Source of the DNA: an uncultured Ruminiclostridium sp.
GTDB taxonomy: Bacteria; Bacillota; Clostridia; Oscillospirales; Ruminococcaceae
Assembly: GCA_934462775.1 (NCBI GenBank)
Contig: CAKSIR010000073.1
Location: 1-11,267, forward strand
Direction: 5' to 3'
Length of the DNA: 11,267 nucleotides
Of the stretch, positions 1-6,455 are shown one piece after another. Every line of letters begins with the position of its first letter. The stretch's first letter is position 1. A program made the translations under genes and the position numbers. Below the pieces are notes generated by a model. It did not search any database. It had not been told where the DNA came from and worked only from the letters and a program-made list of their open reading frames with translations.

Positions 1-1218
1 CAGTATGACAGCGAAGTTTCCGACGCTATGAACTCCGAGCTCAAGCGCCAGCAGAGAAACCTTGAGCTTATCGCAAGCGAAAACATCGTTTCTCCCGCTG
101 TAATGGCTGCAATGGGATCAGTGCTTACCAACAAATACGCAGAGGGCTATCCCGGAAAGCGTTACTACGGCGGCTGCGAATGCGTGGACGTAGTTGAAAA
201 CATTGCGATTGAGCGCGCAAAGAAGCTTTTCGGCTGCAATTTTGCAAATGTTCAGCCGCACTCCGGCGCACAGGCTAACCTTGCGGTTTATTTTGCATTG
301 CTGAATCCGGGCGACACGGTTCTCGGCATGAGCCTTGACAACGGCGGTCACCTGACTCACGGTTCGCCTGTAAATATGTCCGGTAAGTATTATAACTTCG
401 TTCCTTACGGCGTTGACAGCAAGACTGGCTGCATTGACTACGACGCGCTTCAGAAGCTTGCCGAAGAGAAAAAACCAAAGCTCATCGTTGCAGGCGCAAG
501 CGCATATCCGAGAAAGATCGATTTTGAAAAGTTCAGCGCAATTGCAAAGAGCGTTGGCGCTTACTTTATGGTAGATATGGCTCACATTGCAGGTCTGGTT
601 GCCGCAGGCGAACATATGTCACCTGTTCCTTATGCAGACGTTGTTACAACAACAACTCATAAAACGCTCCGCGGACCGCGCGGCGGCATGATTCTTACAA
701 ATGACGAGGAGCTTGCAAAGAAGTTTAATAAAGCCATTTTCCCCGGCACACAGGGCGGTCCTTTAATGCACGTTATCGCAGGCAAGGCAGTTTGCTTCGG
801 CGAAGCTCTTAAGCCTGAATTCAAGGCTTACGGCAAGCAGATTGTCAAGAACGCGGCAGTTCTTGCAGACACGCTTCTTGAAAAGGGCTTTAACCTTGTT
901 TCAGGCGGTACAGACAACCACCTTATGCTGGTTGATCTTCGTCCGTTCAACCTGACAGGCAAGGAGCTTGAAAAGAAGCTTGACGAGGTTTACATAACCG
1001 TAAATAAGAACGCTATCCCTGACGACCCGCAGAGCCCGTTCATCACAAGCGGCGTTCGTATCGGTACGCCTGCCGTTACAACAAGAGGTCTTGTTGAAGA
1101 GGATATGAAAACAATCGGCGAGTGCATTTACCTCACAGCCTCCGACTTCGAGGGCAACAAGGAAAAGGTAAAGGAAATGGTAAACGCTGTTTGCGGAAAG
1201 TATCCGCTTTATATGTAA
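1..1218 (+). CDS. glyA: Serine hydroxymethyltransferase (5' end cut by window)
   Basis: PLP enzyme that interconverts serine and glycine while loading one-carbon units onto tetrahydrofolate in the cytoplasm. The reading frame is open from base 1, and residues [10 protein letters not shown] before the first ATG (base 28) match the usual SHMT N-terminus. The gene therefore starts upstream, and ATG 28 is internal. 405 residues are present against about 410-420 usually, so only a few codons are missing. Visible family motifs are [11 protein letters not shown] near the start, [25 protein letters not shown], the [14 protein letters not shown] segment with the PLP-contacting Asp and His, and [14 protein letters not shown], whose lysine (codon 661-663) should form the Schiff base with PLP. 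The C-terminus ends in YPLYM, as in bacterial family members. The 44-nt gap to prs without a terminator suggests co-transcription. Confidence 0.97.
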   Translation, partial: QYDSEVSDAMNSELKRQQRNLELIASENIVSPAVMAAMGSVLTNKYAEGYPGKRYYGGCECVDVVENIAIERAKKLFGCNFANVQPHSGAQANLAVYFALLNPGDTVLGMSLDNGGHLTHGSPVNMSGKYYNFVPYGVDSKTGCIDYDALQKLAEEKKPKLIVAGASAYPRKIDFEKFSAIAKSVGAYFMVDMAHIAGLVAAGEHMSPVPYADVVTTTTHKTLRGPRGGMILTNDEELAKKFNKAIFPGTQGGPLMHVIAGKAVCFGEALKPEFKAYGKQIVKNAAVLADTLLEKGFNLVSGGTDNHLMLVDLRPFNLTGKELEKKLDEVYITVNKNAIPDDPQSPFITSGVRIGTPAVTTRGLVEEDMKTIGECIYLTASDFEGNKEKVKEMVNAVCGKYPLYM

Positions 1219-1249
1219 TATCAGGAATTTGTTATCAGTAATATTAAAT

Positions 1250-1256
1250 AGGGAGA
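1250..1256 (+). promoter_or_regulatory. Ribosome binding site of prs
   Basis: AGGGAGA lies 6 nt before ATG 1263 and supports that start. No strong promoter is seen in the 44-nt glyA-prs gap, so the gene probably depends on read-through from glyA. Confidence 0.7.
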
Positions 1257-1262
1257 AATATA

Positions 1263-2426
1263 ATGACTGCAAAAGCAAGCGAAATTGTTTTAAATACTAA
1301 GGAAATGGTTGCGCCGTTAGGTCTTATCGCTTTAAGAGGTGCTGAGGAGCTTGGCAAAAAAATCAACCACTACCTGGTTGAATGGAATCAGCTGGGCGGA
1401 CTGAATCAGGATACGTTCCTTATTGAAAGCGAATGCCCGAGATTTTCCTCCGGCGACGGAAAGGGCTTAATCAAGAGCTCTATCCGCGGCGATGATATTT
1501 TCGTGCTTGTTGACGTTGGAAATTACAGCTGCACATACAAAATGTTCGGCAAGGAAAACGCAATGTCACCTGACGACCATTTTCAGGATTTAAAAAGAAT
1601 TATCCAGGCTATGAGCGGAAAGGCTCACAGAATCAACGTTATCATGCCAATCCTTTTTGGCGGCAGACAGCACAGAAGAAATTACAGAGAATCCCTTGAC
1701 TGCGCAGTTGCATTACAGGAATTACAGGCAATGGGCGTAGAAAACATTATAACCTTTGATGCGCATGACGCTCGTGTATGCAACGCAATCCCGCTTATGG
1801 GCTTTGATAACATTATCCCTTCTTATCAGGTTTTGAAGTGCTTATTTGCAAACGTTCCCGACCTTAACATCAGCACCGAAGGCTTTATGGTAGTAAGTCC
1901 TGACGAAGGCGCTCTGAACAGAAATATGTATTATGCGTCAATGCTGGGCGTTCAGATGGGTATGTTCTACAAGCGCCGCGATTACTCAAAGATTGTAAAC
2001 GGCCGCAACCCGATTGTTGCTCACGAATATCTTGGCAACTCTGTTGAGGGCAAGGACGTATTCATTTCCGACGATATTATTTCTTCCGGCGAATCCATGC
2101 TTGATATTGCTTACGAGCTGAAAAAGCGTAAGGCAAAGAGAATTATCGCATACGCAACATATCCTATCTTCACAAACGGTCTTGACAAATTTGACCAGGC
2201 TCACAAGGAAGGCATTGTTGACTACGTTCTCGGTACAAACCTTACTTACAGAACTCCTGATTTACTTGCAAGAGAATGGTTCAAGGAAGTTGACGTTTCT
2301 AAGTACATTGCGTACCTTATCGCCGCTCTTAACCATGACGTTTCAACAAGCAAGGTTATCGACCCGCATCTGAAGATTAAATCACTTCTTGAAAAGTACA
2401 ACGTTAAGGCAGCAGAACTGCTCTGA
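1263..2426 (+). CDS. prs: Ribose-phosphate pyrophosphokinase (PRPP synthetase), long clostridial form
   Basis: Makes PRPP from ribose 5-phosphate and ATP for nucleotide, histidine and tryptophan synthesis. At 387 residues it is longer than the common form of about 315, but the duplicated phosphoribosyltransferase fold can be followed. GGRQHRRNYRES (around R135-R139) corresponds to the ATP-binding RQDRK region. TFDAHDAR (H168) corresponds to the TMDLHA motif with the catalytic/metal-binding histidine. VVSPDEGALNR (210-220) corresponds to VVSPDxGG. FISDDIISSGES (267-278) is the PRPP/ribose-5-phosphate loop with the two acidic residues D270 and D271. The N-terminal ~80 residues and the C-terminus are longer than in the short form. 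The gene follows glyA and precedes rarA, and a strong hairpin comes directly after the stop. The identification is secure at family level. Whether this long form keeps the allosteric regulation of the short form cannot be read from sequence. Confidence 0.92.
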   Translation: MTAKASEIVLNTKEMVAPLGLIALRGAEELGKKINHYLVEWNQLGGLNQDTFLIESECPRFSSGDGKGLIKSSIRGDDIFVLVDVGNYSCTYKMFGKENAMSPDDHFQDLKRIIQAMSGKAHRINVIMPILFGGRQHRRNYRESLDCAVALQELQAMGVENIITFDAHDARVCNAIPLMGFDNIIPSYQVLKCLFANVPDLNISTEGFMVVSPDEGALNRNMYYASMLGVQMGMFYKRRDYSKIVNGRNPIVAHEYLGNSVEGKDVFISDDIISSGESMLDIAYELKKRKAKRIIAYATYPIFTNGLDKFDQAHKEGIVDYVLGTNLTYRTPDLLAREWFKEVDVSKYIAYLIAALNHDVSTSKVIDPHLKIKSLLEKYNVKAAELL

Positions 2427-2432
2427 TAAATG

Positions 2433-2470
2433 TTTCCCCGTAGCCTTATGGATACGGGGAAATAACTTTA
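2433..2470 (+). terminator. Strong hairpin between prs and rarA, weak terminator
   Basis: TTTCCCCGTA (2433-2442) pairs perfectly with TACGGGGAAA (2453-2462). The 10-nt loop can add two more G-C pairs. The stem starts 7 nt after the prs stop. The following bases (TAACTTTATTG) are T-rich but not a clean T run, so this may be a partial terminator or an mRNA 3'-end stabiliser rather than a full stop. Its 3' side ends only 11 nt before the rarA ribosome binding site. Confidence 0.55.
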
Positions 2471-2485
2471 TTGAAAGGAAAATTT

Positions 2486-3736
2486 ATGCCTTTAGCAGAT
2501 AAAATACGCCCTCGCACTCTTGACGAGGTGGTTGGACAGTCACACCTTATCGGTCCCGGAAAGCCGCTGCGCCGTATTATTGAAAGCGGCCATATTCCTA
2601 ACATGATTTTCTATGGCTCGTCGGGAATCGGCAAAACTACCGTTGCAAACATTATCGCCGACAAGACCAACATGAGCTTGTATAAGCTTAACGGCACTTC
2701 CGCCTCAACCGCCGATATCAAGGAAATCATTGCCGAGCGCAATTCGTTTTCCGCCTGCAACGGGATTTTGCTGTATCTTGATGAGATTCAGTACCTCAAC
2801 AAAAAGCAGCAGCAAAGCCTGCTTGAATACATTGAAAACGGGGAAATAACCCTGATTGCTTCCACAACGGAAAATCCCTACTTCTACATATACAACGCCA
2901 TTCTTTCGCGAAGCACGGTTTTTGAATTCAAGCCTGTAAAGCCCGATGAAATTATTCCTGCCATAAAGCGCGGATTCAGAATTGCAGCCGAGGAAAATCA
3001 CATTGACGTTTCAGTGGACGACGAGGTGTACGAGCACATCGCATACGGCTGCGGCGGGGACGTGCGCAAGGCGATAAACACGGTTGAGCTGTGTATGCTG
3101 ACTTCCGCCGACGGACACATTACTCTTGACATTGCGGAGCAGCTTACTCAGCGAAGCTCCATGAAATACGACCGTGACGGCGATCAGCATTACGATATTC
3201 TCTCGGCTTTTCAAAAGTCGATTCGCGGTTCGGACGAAAACGCCGCTCTCCATTATCTTTCACGGCTTATTGTGGCGGGGGATTTGCCGTCAATTTGCCG
3301 CAGGCTGCTTGTAATTGCAGCCGAAGACATAGGACTTGCTTTTCCGAACGCAATTCCCATAGTTAAAGCCTGTGTTGACAGCGCTTTACAGCTCGGCTTT
3401 CCGGAGGCTCGAATCCCGCTTGCCGACGCCGTTATTCTTCTTGCGACCGCTCCAAAATCAAACAGCGGCTATCTTGCAATAGCCGCCGCTTTGGCTGACG
3501 TTGAAGCAGGAAAAACGGGCGATTTCCCAAGACATCTGCAAAATAAGCACTGCGATGGCGCGGACGCAAGGGTAAAGGGTCAGCATTACCTTTATCCTCA
3601 CGATTACCCTAATCATTACGTTGAACAGCAGTACCTGCCCGATGAAATCAAGGACAGAGTTTACTATCAATTCGGGGACAACAAAATTGAGCGCGCCGCA
3701 AAGGAATACCGCGACAAAATCAAGGGACAAAGGTAG
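2486..3736 (+). CDS. rarA: Replication-associated recombination protein A (AAA+ ATPase, RarA/MgsA family)
   Basis: Cytoplasmic clamp-loader-like AAA+ ATPase that acts at stalled replication forks together with SSB and RecA-pathway proteins. The 416 residues fit the family. Features in order: N-terminal PLADKIRPRTLDEVVGQ typical of RarA, Walker A GSSGIGKT (44-51), Walker B LLYLDEIQ with D99/E100, sensor 1 STTENPYF (126-133), the arginine-finger SRS (141-143), then the C-terminal lid and tetramerisation region with AAEDIGLAFPNA and the HYLYPHDYPNH segment seen in the family. ATG 2486 is chosen because AAAGGA (2474-2479) lies 6 nt before it. An in-frame TTG at 2471 lies upstream of this site and would add only five unconserved residues. 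Walker A has two serines (S45, S46) where many relatives have two prolines. The last 17 bp overlap the oppositely directed S1 gene. Confidence 0.94.
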   Translation: MPLADKIRPRTLDEVVGQSHLIGPGKPLRRIIESGHIPNMIFYGSSGIGKTTVANIIADKTNMSLYKLNGTSASTADIKEIIAERNSFSACNGILLYLDEIQYLNKKQQQSLLEYIENGEITLIASTTENPYFYIYNAILSRSTVFEFKPVKPDEIIPAIKRGFRIAAEENHIDVSVDDEVYEHIAYGCGGDVRKAINTVELCMLTSADGHITLDIAEQLTQRSSMKYDRDGDQHYDILSAFQKSIRGSDENAALHYLSRLIVAGDLPSICRRLLVIAAEDIGLAFPNAIPIVKACVDSALQLGFPEARIPLADAVILLATAPKSNSGYLAIAAALADVEAGKTGDFPRHLQNKHCDGADARVKGQHYLYPHDYPNHYVEQQYLPDEIKDRVYYQFGDNKIERAAKEYRDKIKGQR

Positions 3737-4643
3737 TTTCTATCCGCTTATCAGCTCCCTCAACGGAGTAGTTCCAATGGTCAATGTGACCCGATTTGAT
3801 AAAGTAGTTGAAGCCTCCTGCGGCGTATCCGCTGTCAACGGTGTCCACAATTATCAGCTTTATCTTCATTTTTTCGGGAATGAGCGCTTTTATGTAAACG
3901 CTGGCGTGCTGATTTACCTTGACGCCCTCTTTGATTTCGGCAAGTCCGGCAAGGTTCGGCGCAAGCTCCACGAAAATACCGTAGCTCTCAATTGAGCGGA
4001 CGATTCCCGCAACGGTTTCGCCTGCATGAAAGTTCGCTGCATTTTCTTCCCATGTGCCAAGCAGCTCCTTGTGGGTAAGAGTGATTTTTCCATTGTCGCG
4101 GTTTTTTACCACCGCTAGAATCTTCTGCCCAACGAAAAAACGGTCGGCAGGGTGAGTTATTCGGGAAACGGAAATTGCGTCAATGGGAATCAGCGACGGA
4201 ATACCGCAGCCGATGTCCACAAAACAGCCGAACTGCTCCAGGTGAGTGACGCGCACTTTAACAATGTCGCCGCAGCCGAGCTTGTTCAGGTAATTCAAAA
4301 TGCACTCCTCCTGCGCAAGGCGTCGGGAAAGGATTGCCGTTGTAACGCCGTTTTCCTTTGAAAAACCCGTCACCTTAAAGCATACCGCCTTGTTTACTCT
4401 TGAAATAAGCGCAATATCTCTCGTTGTTCCGTCGGTTATTCCTACCGCGCCCTCGTCGTGGGGAATTATCCCCTTCATAAAGCCGAAATCCACAATAAGA
4501 TTATGGCTGTTATCGCAGACGGTGCAGGGCGCTTCAATAATTTTTCCGCTTGAAAGACATTCCTCAAGACCGTGCAGCGAGCGGGTGAGAAGCTTGTTTT
4601 CTTCGCGAAGAATGAGTTCGCCTTCAGGTAAATACTCTGACAT
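3720..4643 (-). CDS. Protein with three S1 RNA-binding domains
   Basis: A 307-residue, probably cytoplasmic RNA-binding protein related to ribosomal protein S1, which has four to six repeats. A short N-terminal helix (about 9-32) is followed by a divergent S1 domain (about 36-108), a clear second one (about 122-195) with the HLEQFGCFVDIGCG core, and a clear third one (about 205-265) with SYGIFVELAPNLAGL. After these comes a tail rich in aromatic residues (DHWNY). S1-like proteins of this size occur in clostridia. Binding of mRNA or an accessory role in translation is inferred from the domains, and the exact role is unknown. The start is supported by GGAGGT 5 nt upstream (on the minus strand, bases 4649-4654). 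The gene stands alone, divergent from the peptide-binding lipoprotein gene and convergent with rarA. Confidence 0.85.
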   Translation of the reverse strand: MSEYLPEGELILREENKLLTRSLHGLEECLSSGKIIEAPCTVCDNSHNLIVDFGFMKGIIPHDEGAVGITDGTTRDIALISRVNKAVCFKVTGFSKENGVTTAILSRRLAQEECILNYLNKLGCGDIVKVRVTHLEQFGCFVDIGCGIPSLIPIDAISVSRITHPADRFFVGQKILAVVKNRDNGKITLTHKELLGTWEENAANFHAGETVAGIVRSIESYGIFVELAPNLAGLAEIKEGVKVNQHASVYIKALIPEKMKIKLIIVDTVDSGYAAGGFNYFIKSGHIDHWNYSVEGADKRIETTFVP

Positions 4644-4648
4644 TTTCT

Positions 4649-4654
4649 ACCTCC
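4649..4654 (-). promoter_or_regulatory. Ribosome binding site of the S1-domain gene
   Basis: Read on the minus strand this is GGAGGT, a near-perfect Shine-Dalgarno 5 nt before the ATG at 4643. It fixes the start of the leftward gene. Confidence 0.8.
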
Positions 4655-4670
4655 AATGTTTTTTGTAATG

Positions 4671-4691
4671 TTTATGATGACTTTTCATAAA
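4671..4691. promoter_or_regulatory. 7-bp inverted repeat in divergent promoter region (possible operator)
   Basis: TTTATGA (4671-4677) and TCATAAA (4685-4691) are perfect inverted arms with a 7-nt spacer. They lie in the 112-bp gap between the divergent S1 gene and the peptide-binding lipoprotein gene. A weak promoter-like pair on the plus strand, TTGTAA (4663-4668) and CATAAA (4686-4691) 17 nt apart, overlaps it. On the minus strand a similarly weak TTGCAT/CATAAA pair can be drawn over the same bases. A repressor site controlling both genes is possible but not shown. AT-rich sequence makes chance repeats likely. Confidence 0.25.
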
Positions 4692-4741
4692 ATATGCAAA
4701 ACCGTTTTAACCAATTCTTGTAAATCTGCCGTCAGGCAGGG

Positions 4742-4746
4742 AAAGG
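4742..4746 (+). promoter_or_regulatory. Ribosome binding site deciding a TTG start
   Basis: AAAGG, part of AGGGAAAGG (4738-4746), lies 9 nt before TTG 4756. It supports that non-ATG start for the lipoprotein gene. The next in-frame ATG (codon 9) would remove the charged part of the signal peptide. Confidence 0.6.
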
Positions 4747-4755
4747 CAGTCAGCA

Positions 4756-6378
4756 TTGAAATTTAAGCGAATACTTGCCATGCTGCTTGCTGCTGCAATG
4801 TGCTTTATTTTCACTTCATGTGAAAACGACGACGGCAGCGGCTACATATTCAAATATGACATTTCAGGAAATCCACGGACGCTTGACCCTCAGTCTGCAA
4901 AGGACGATTCGGCAATACTGCTCATCGCCAACATTTTCGAGGGACTGCTGAGGCTGGACGAAAACGGCGATGTAAAGCCTGCCGTTGCTGAAAGCTATAC
5001 CGTTTCCGAGGACGGACTTACATATAAATTCAAATTGCGAGAGGACATTTTCTGGTATGACGGAGAGGATTTCGAGGAGCAGTGTACTGCGCACGACTTT
5101 GTGTTTGCGCTGAAACGGCTTTTTAATCCCTCGGCAAAATCCCCTGTTGCGAGCACGCTTTTCTGCATAAAAAATTCGCAGCTGATTAACAAAGGCTTTG
5201 TTCCGGTGGATCAGCTCGGAGTTACAGCAGACAGCGACTTTGAGCTTACAATAACCCTTGACTATCCTAATCCGCTTTTTCCGGTGCTGCTTACAACTGC
5301 GCCGGCAATGCCATGCAGCGAAAAATTCTTCGAACAGACAGAGGGCAGATACGGACTTGGCGCAGACAAAATCGCTTCCAACGGCGCATTCTACGTTCAC
5401 GCGTGGAATTACGACGAGTGGAGCAGCACCAACAACAACCTTATCCTGCGAAAAAATATCAAGAACCCCGATAACATATACCCTTACGGACTTAACTTCT
5501 TCATTGACGAGGCAAATCCGAAAAAAGACTTTACAGACGGCACAATACACAGCTATGTTGCCAGCGGAGAGGAAGCGGCGGAGCTGCTGAGCAAGGGGTA
5601 TGAATACACTGAAAACGATAACGCGGTCTGGGGGATTTTGTTCAACACCAAGTCGATTTTCTCAGACGACAACCTAAGAAAAGCTCTCATGCTTGACGTT
5701 TCAAGGCAGTTTGACAACGCCGTGAGCGGCTACTCCATAACCTCCAGTATGATTCCTCAAGCTATCAGCATAGTAGACAGCTCGTATCACGAACTTGCGG
5801 GGGATACGGGAGTTAAGCCGGACGTAAAATCCGCAAAAAAATACTATGAAAGAGCCTTTGAAAAATCAGGTTCAACAGCGCTGACGGGACTTAACCTCAT
5901 TGCTCCCGACAACAGCGTGGTAAAGAATTACATCAGCGCAATCATGCAGGACTGGCAGGCAGATTTCAGCTTTTACTGCAACATTAAAACAATGAGCAGC
6001 TCGGCATATCAGAACGCGCTTGACAGCGGAGATTACGATTTTGCTCTCGTAAAGCTGACAGGCGAATACAACAGCCCGTCGTCCTATCTGAAGCCGTTCA
6101 CCGTTTCGGGCAACATTGCCAATTACAGCAGCTCCGCCTTCAACGCTCTTGTTTCACAGGCGGAAAAGGCAGTTTCTGCGGAAGAAAGCGCTGAATACTA
6201 TAAAAAAGCAGAGCAGACGCTCCTTGAGGACGCGATTTTCATTCCGATATGCACTCAGAGCGAATATGCGTTTTTCGGCAAGAACTGCTACAATATAATA
6301 TATAATCCGTTCACGAAAACAATGATTTATCAGGACGCCAAATACATAAAAGGTAAAAAGAGTATAATATCTCGCTGA
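4756..6378 (+). CDS. Peptide ABC transporter substrate-binding lipoprotein (OppA/DppA-like, SBP family 5)
   Basis: Membrane-anchored extracellular binding protein, probably for oligopeptides. The 540 residues begin with a lipoprotein signal: MKFKR, then a hydrophobic stretch, then FTSC with C22 as the lipidated residue. This needs the TTG start. Family-5 hallmarks follow: GNPRTLDPQ (38-46), NIFEGLLRLDENGDVKPAVAE, SEDGLTYKFKLRED, HDFVFALKRLFNP and the SNGAFYVHAW segment. The C-terminal lobe includes ILFNTKSIFSDDNLRKAL and AEQTLLEDAIFIPI. No permease or ATPase gene is adjacent: the left neighbour is the divergent S1 gene and the right neighbour the spoIIIA operon. It must therefore share transporter parts encoded elsewhere or act as a sensor. 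Substrate is unknown. The stop codon lies inside the terminator hairpin. Confidence 0.9.
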   Translation: MKFKRILAMLLAAAMCFIFTSCENDDGSGYIFKYDISGNPRTLDPQSAKDDSAILLIANIFEGLLRLDENGDVKPAVAESYTVSEDGLTYKFKLREDIFWYDGEDFEEQCTAHDFVFALKRLFNPSAKSPVASTLFCIKNSQLINKGFVPVDQLGVTADSDFELTITLDYPNPLFPVLLTTAPAMPCSEKFFEQTEGRYGLGADKIASNGAFYVHAWNYDEWSSTNNNLILRKNIKNPDNIYPYGLNFFIDEANPKKDFTDGTIHSYVASGEEAAELLSKGYEYTENDNAVWGILFNTKSIFSDDNLRKALMLDVSRQFDNAVSGYSITSSMIPQAISIVDSSYHELAGDTGVKPDVKSAKKYYERAFEKSGSTALTGLNLIAPDNSVVKNYISAIMQDWQADFSFYCNIKTMSSSAYQNALDSGDYDFALVKLTGEYNSPSSYLKPFTVSGNIANYSSSAFNALVSQAEKAVSAEESAEYYKKAEQTLLEDAIFIPICTQSEYAFFGKNCYNIIYNPFTKTMIYQDAKYIKGKKSIISR

Positions 6379-6397
6379 AAAAGCGAGGTATTTTTTT
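6366..6397 (+). terminator. Intrinsic terminator overlapping the lipoprotein stop codon
   Basis: The arm 6366-6376 (with CTCGCT) pairs with 6382-6392 (with AGCGAG) around a GAAAA loop, with one G-T pair. It is followed by seven T (6391-6397). The 5' arm contains the last codons of the lipoprotein gene and the first base of its TGA. This should isolate the lipoprotein transcript from the spoIIIA operon. Confidence 0.85.
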
Positions 6398-6399
6398 GT

Positions 6400-6427
6400 T
6401 CTAAAACCTGTCCCGATTTCATACACT
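6400..6427 (+). promoter_or_regulatory. Candidate sigma-E promoter of the spoIIIA operon
   Basis: CATACACT (6420-6427) matches the Bacillus sigma-E -10 consensus CATACAMT at all eight positions. The expected -35 region, about 13-14 nt upstream (TCTAAAA, 6400-6406), is a poor match to KMATATT. Transcription would start near 6434, about 22 nt before the spoIIIAA ATG. In B. subtilis the spoIIIA operon is known to be transcribed in the mother cell by sigma-E, so the location fits. The weak -35 keeps confidence moderate. Confidence 0.55.
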
Positions 6428-6455
6428 TGACTATCGAAAACAAGGGAGTGATAAA

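Noticed and set aside
118..615. 165-codon minus-strand frame inside glyA
   Set aside because: Antisense shadow. The plus strand encodes the conserved SHMT core including the substrate-binding motifs.
2471..2485. TTG at 2471 as the rarA start
   Set aside because: It lies upstream of the good AAAGGA site that serves ATG 2486 and adds five residues (MKGKF) outside the conserved RarA N-terminus.
4864..5550. 228-codon open frame on the minus strand inside the lipoprotein gene
   Set aside because: It lies wholly antisense to a gene with clear family-5 binding-protein motifs. Its translation is Cys/Arg/Val rich without a recognisable domain or ribosome site.
6294..6368. TATAAT words near the end of the lipoprotein gene as promoters for spoIIIA
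   Set aside because: No suitable -35 at 16-18 nt, they lie before the terminator, and the codons are ordinary coding sequence.
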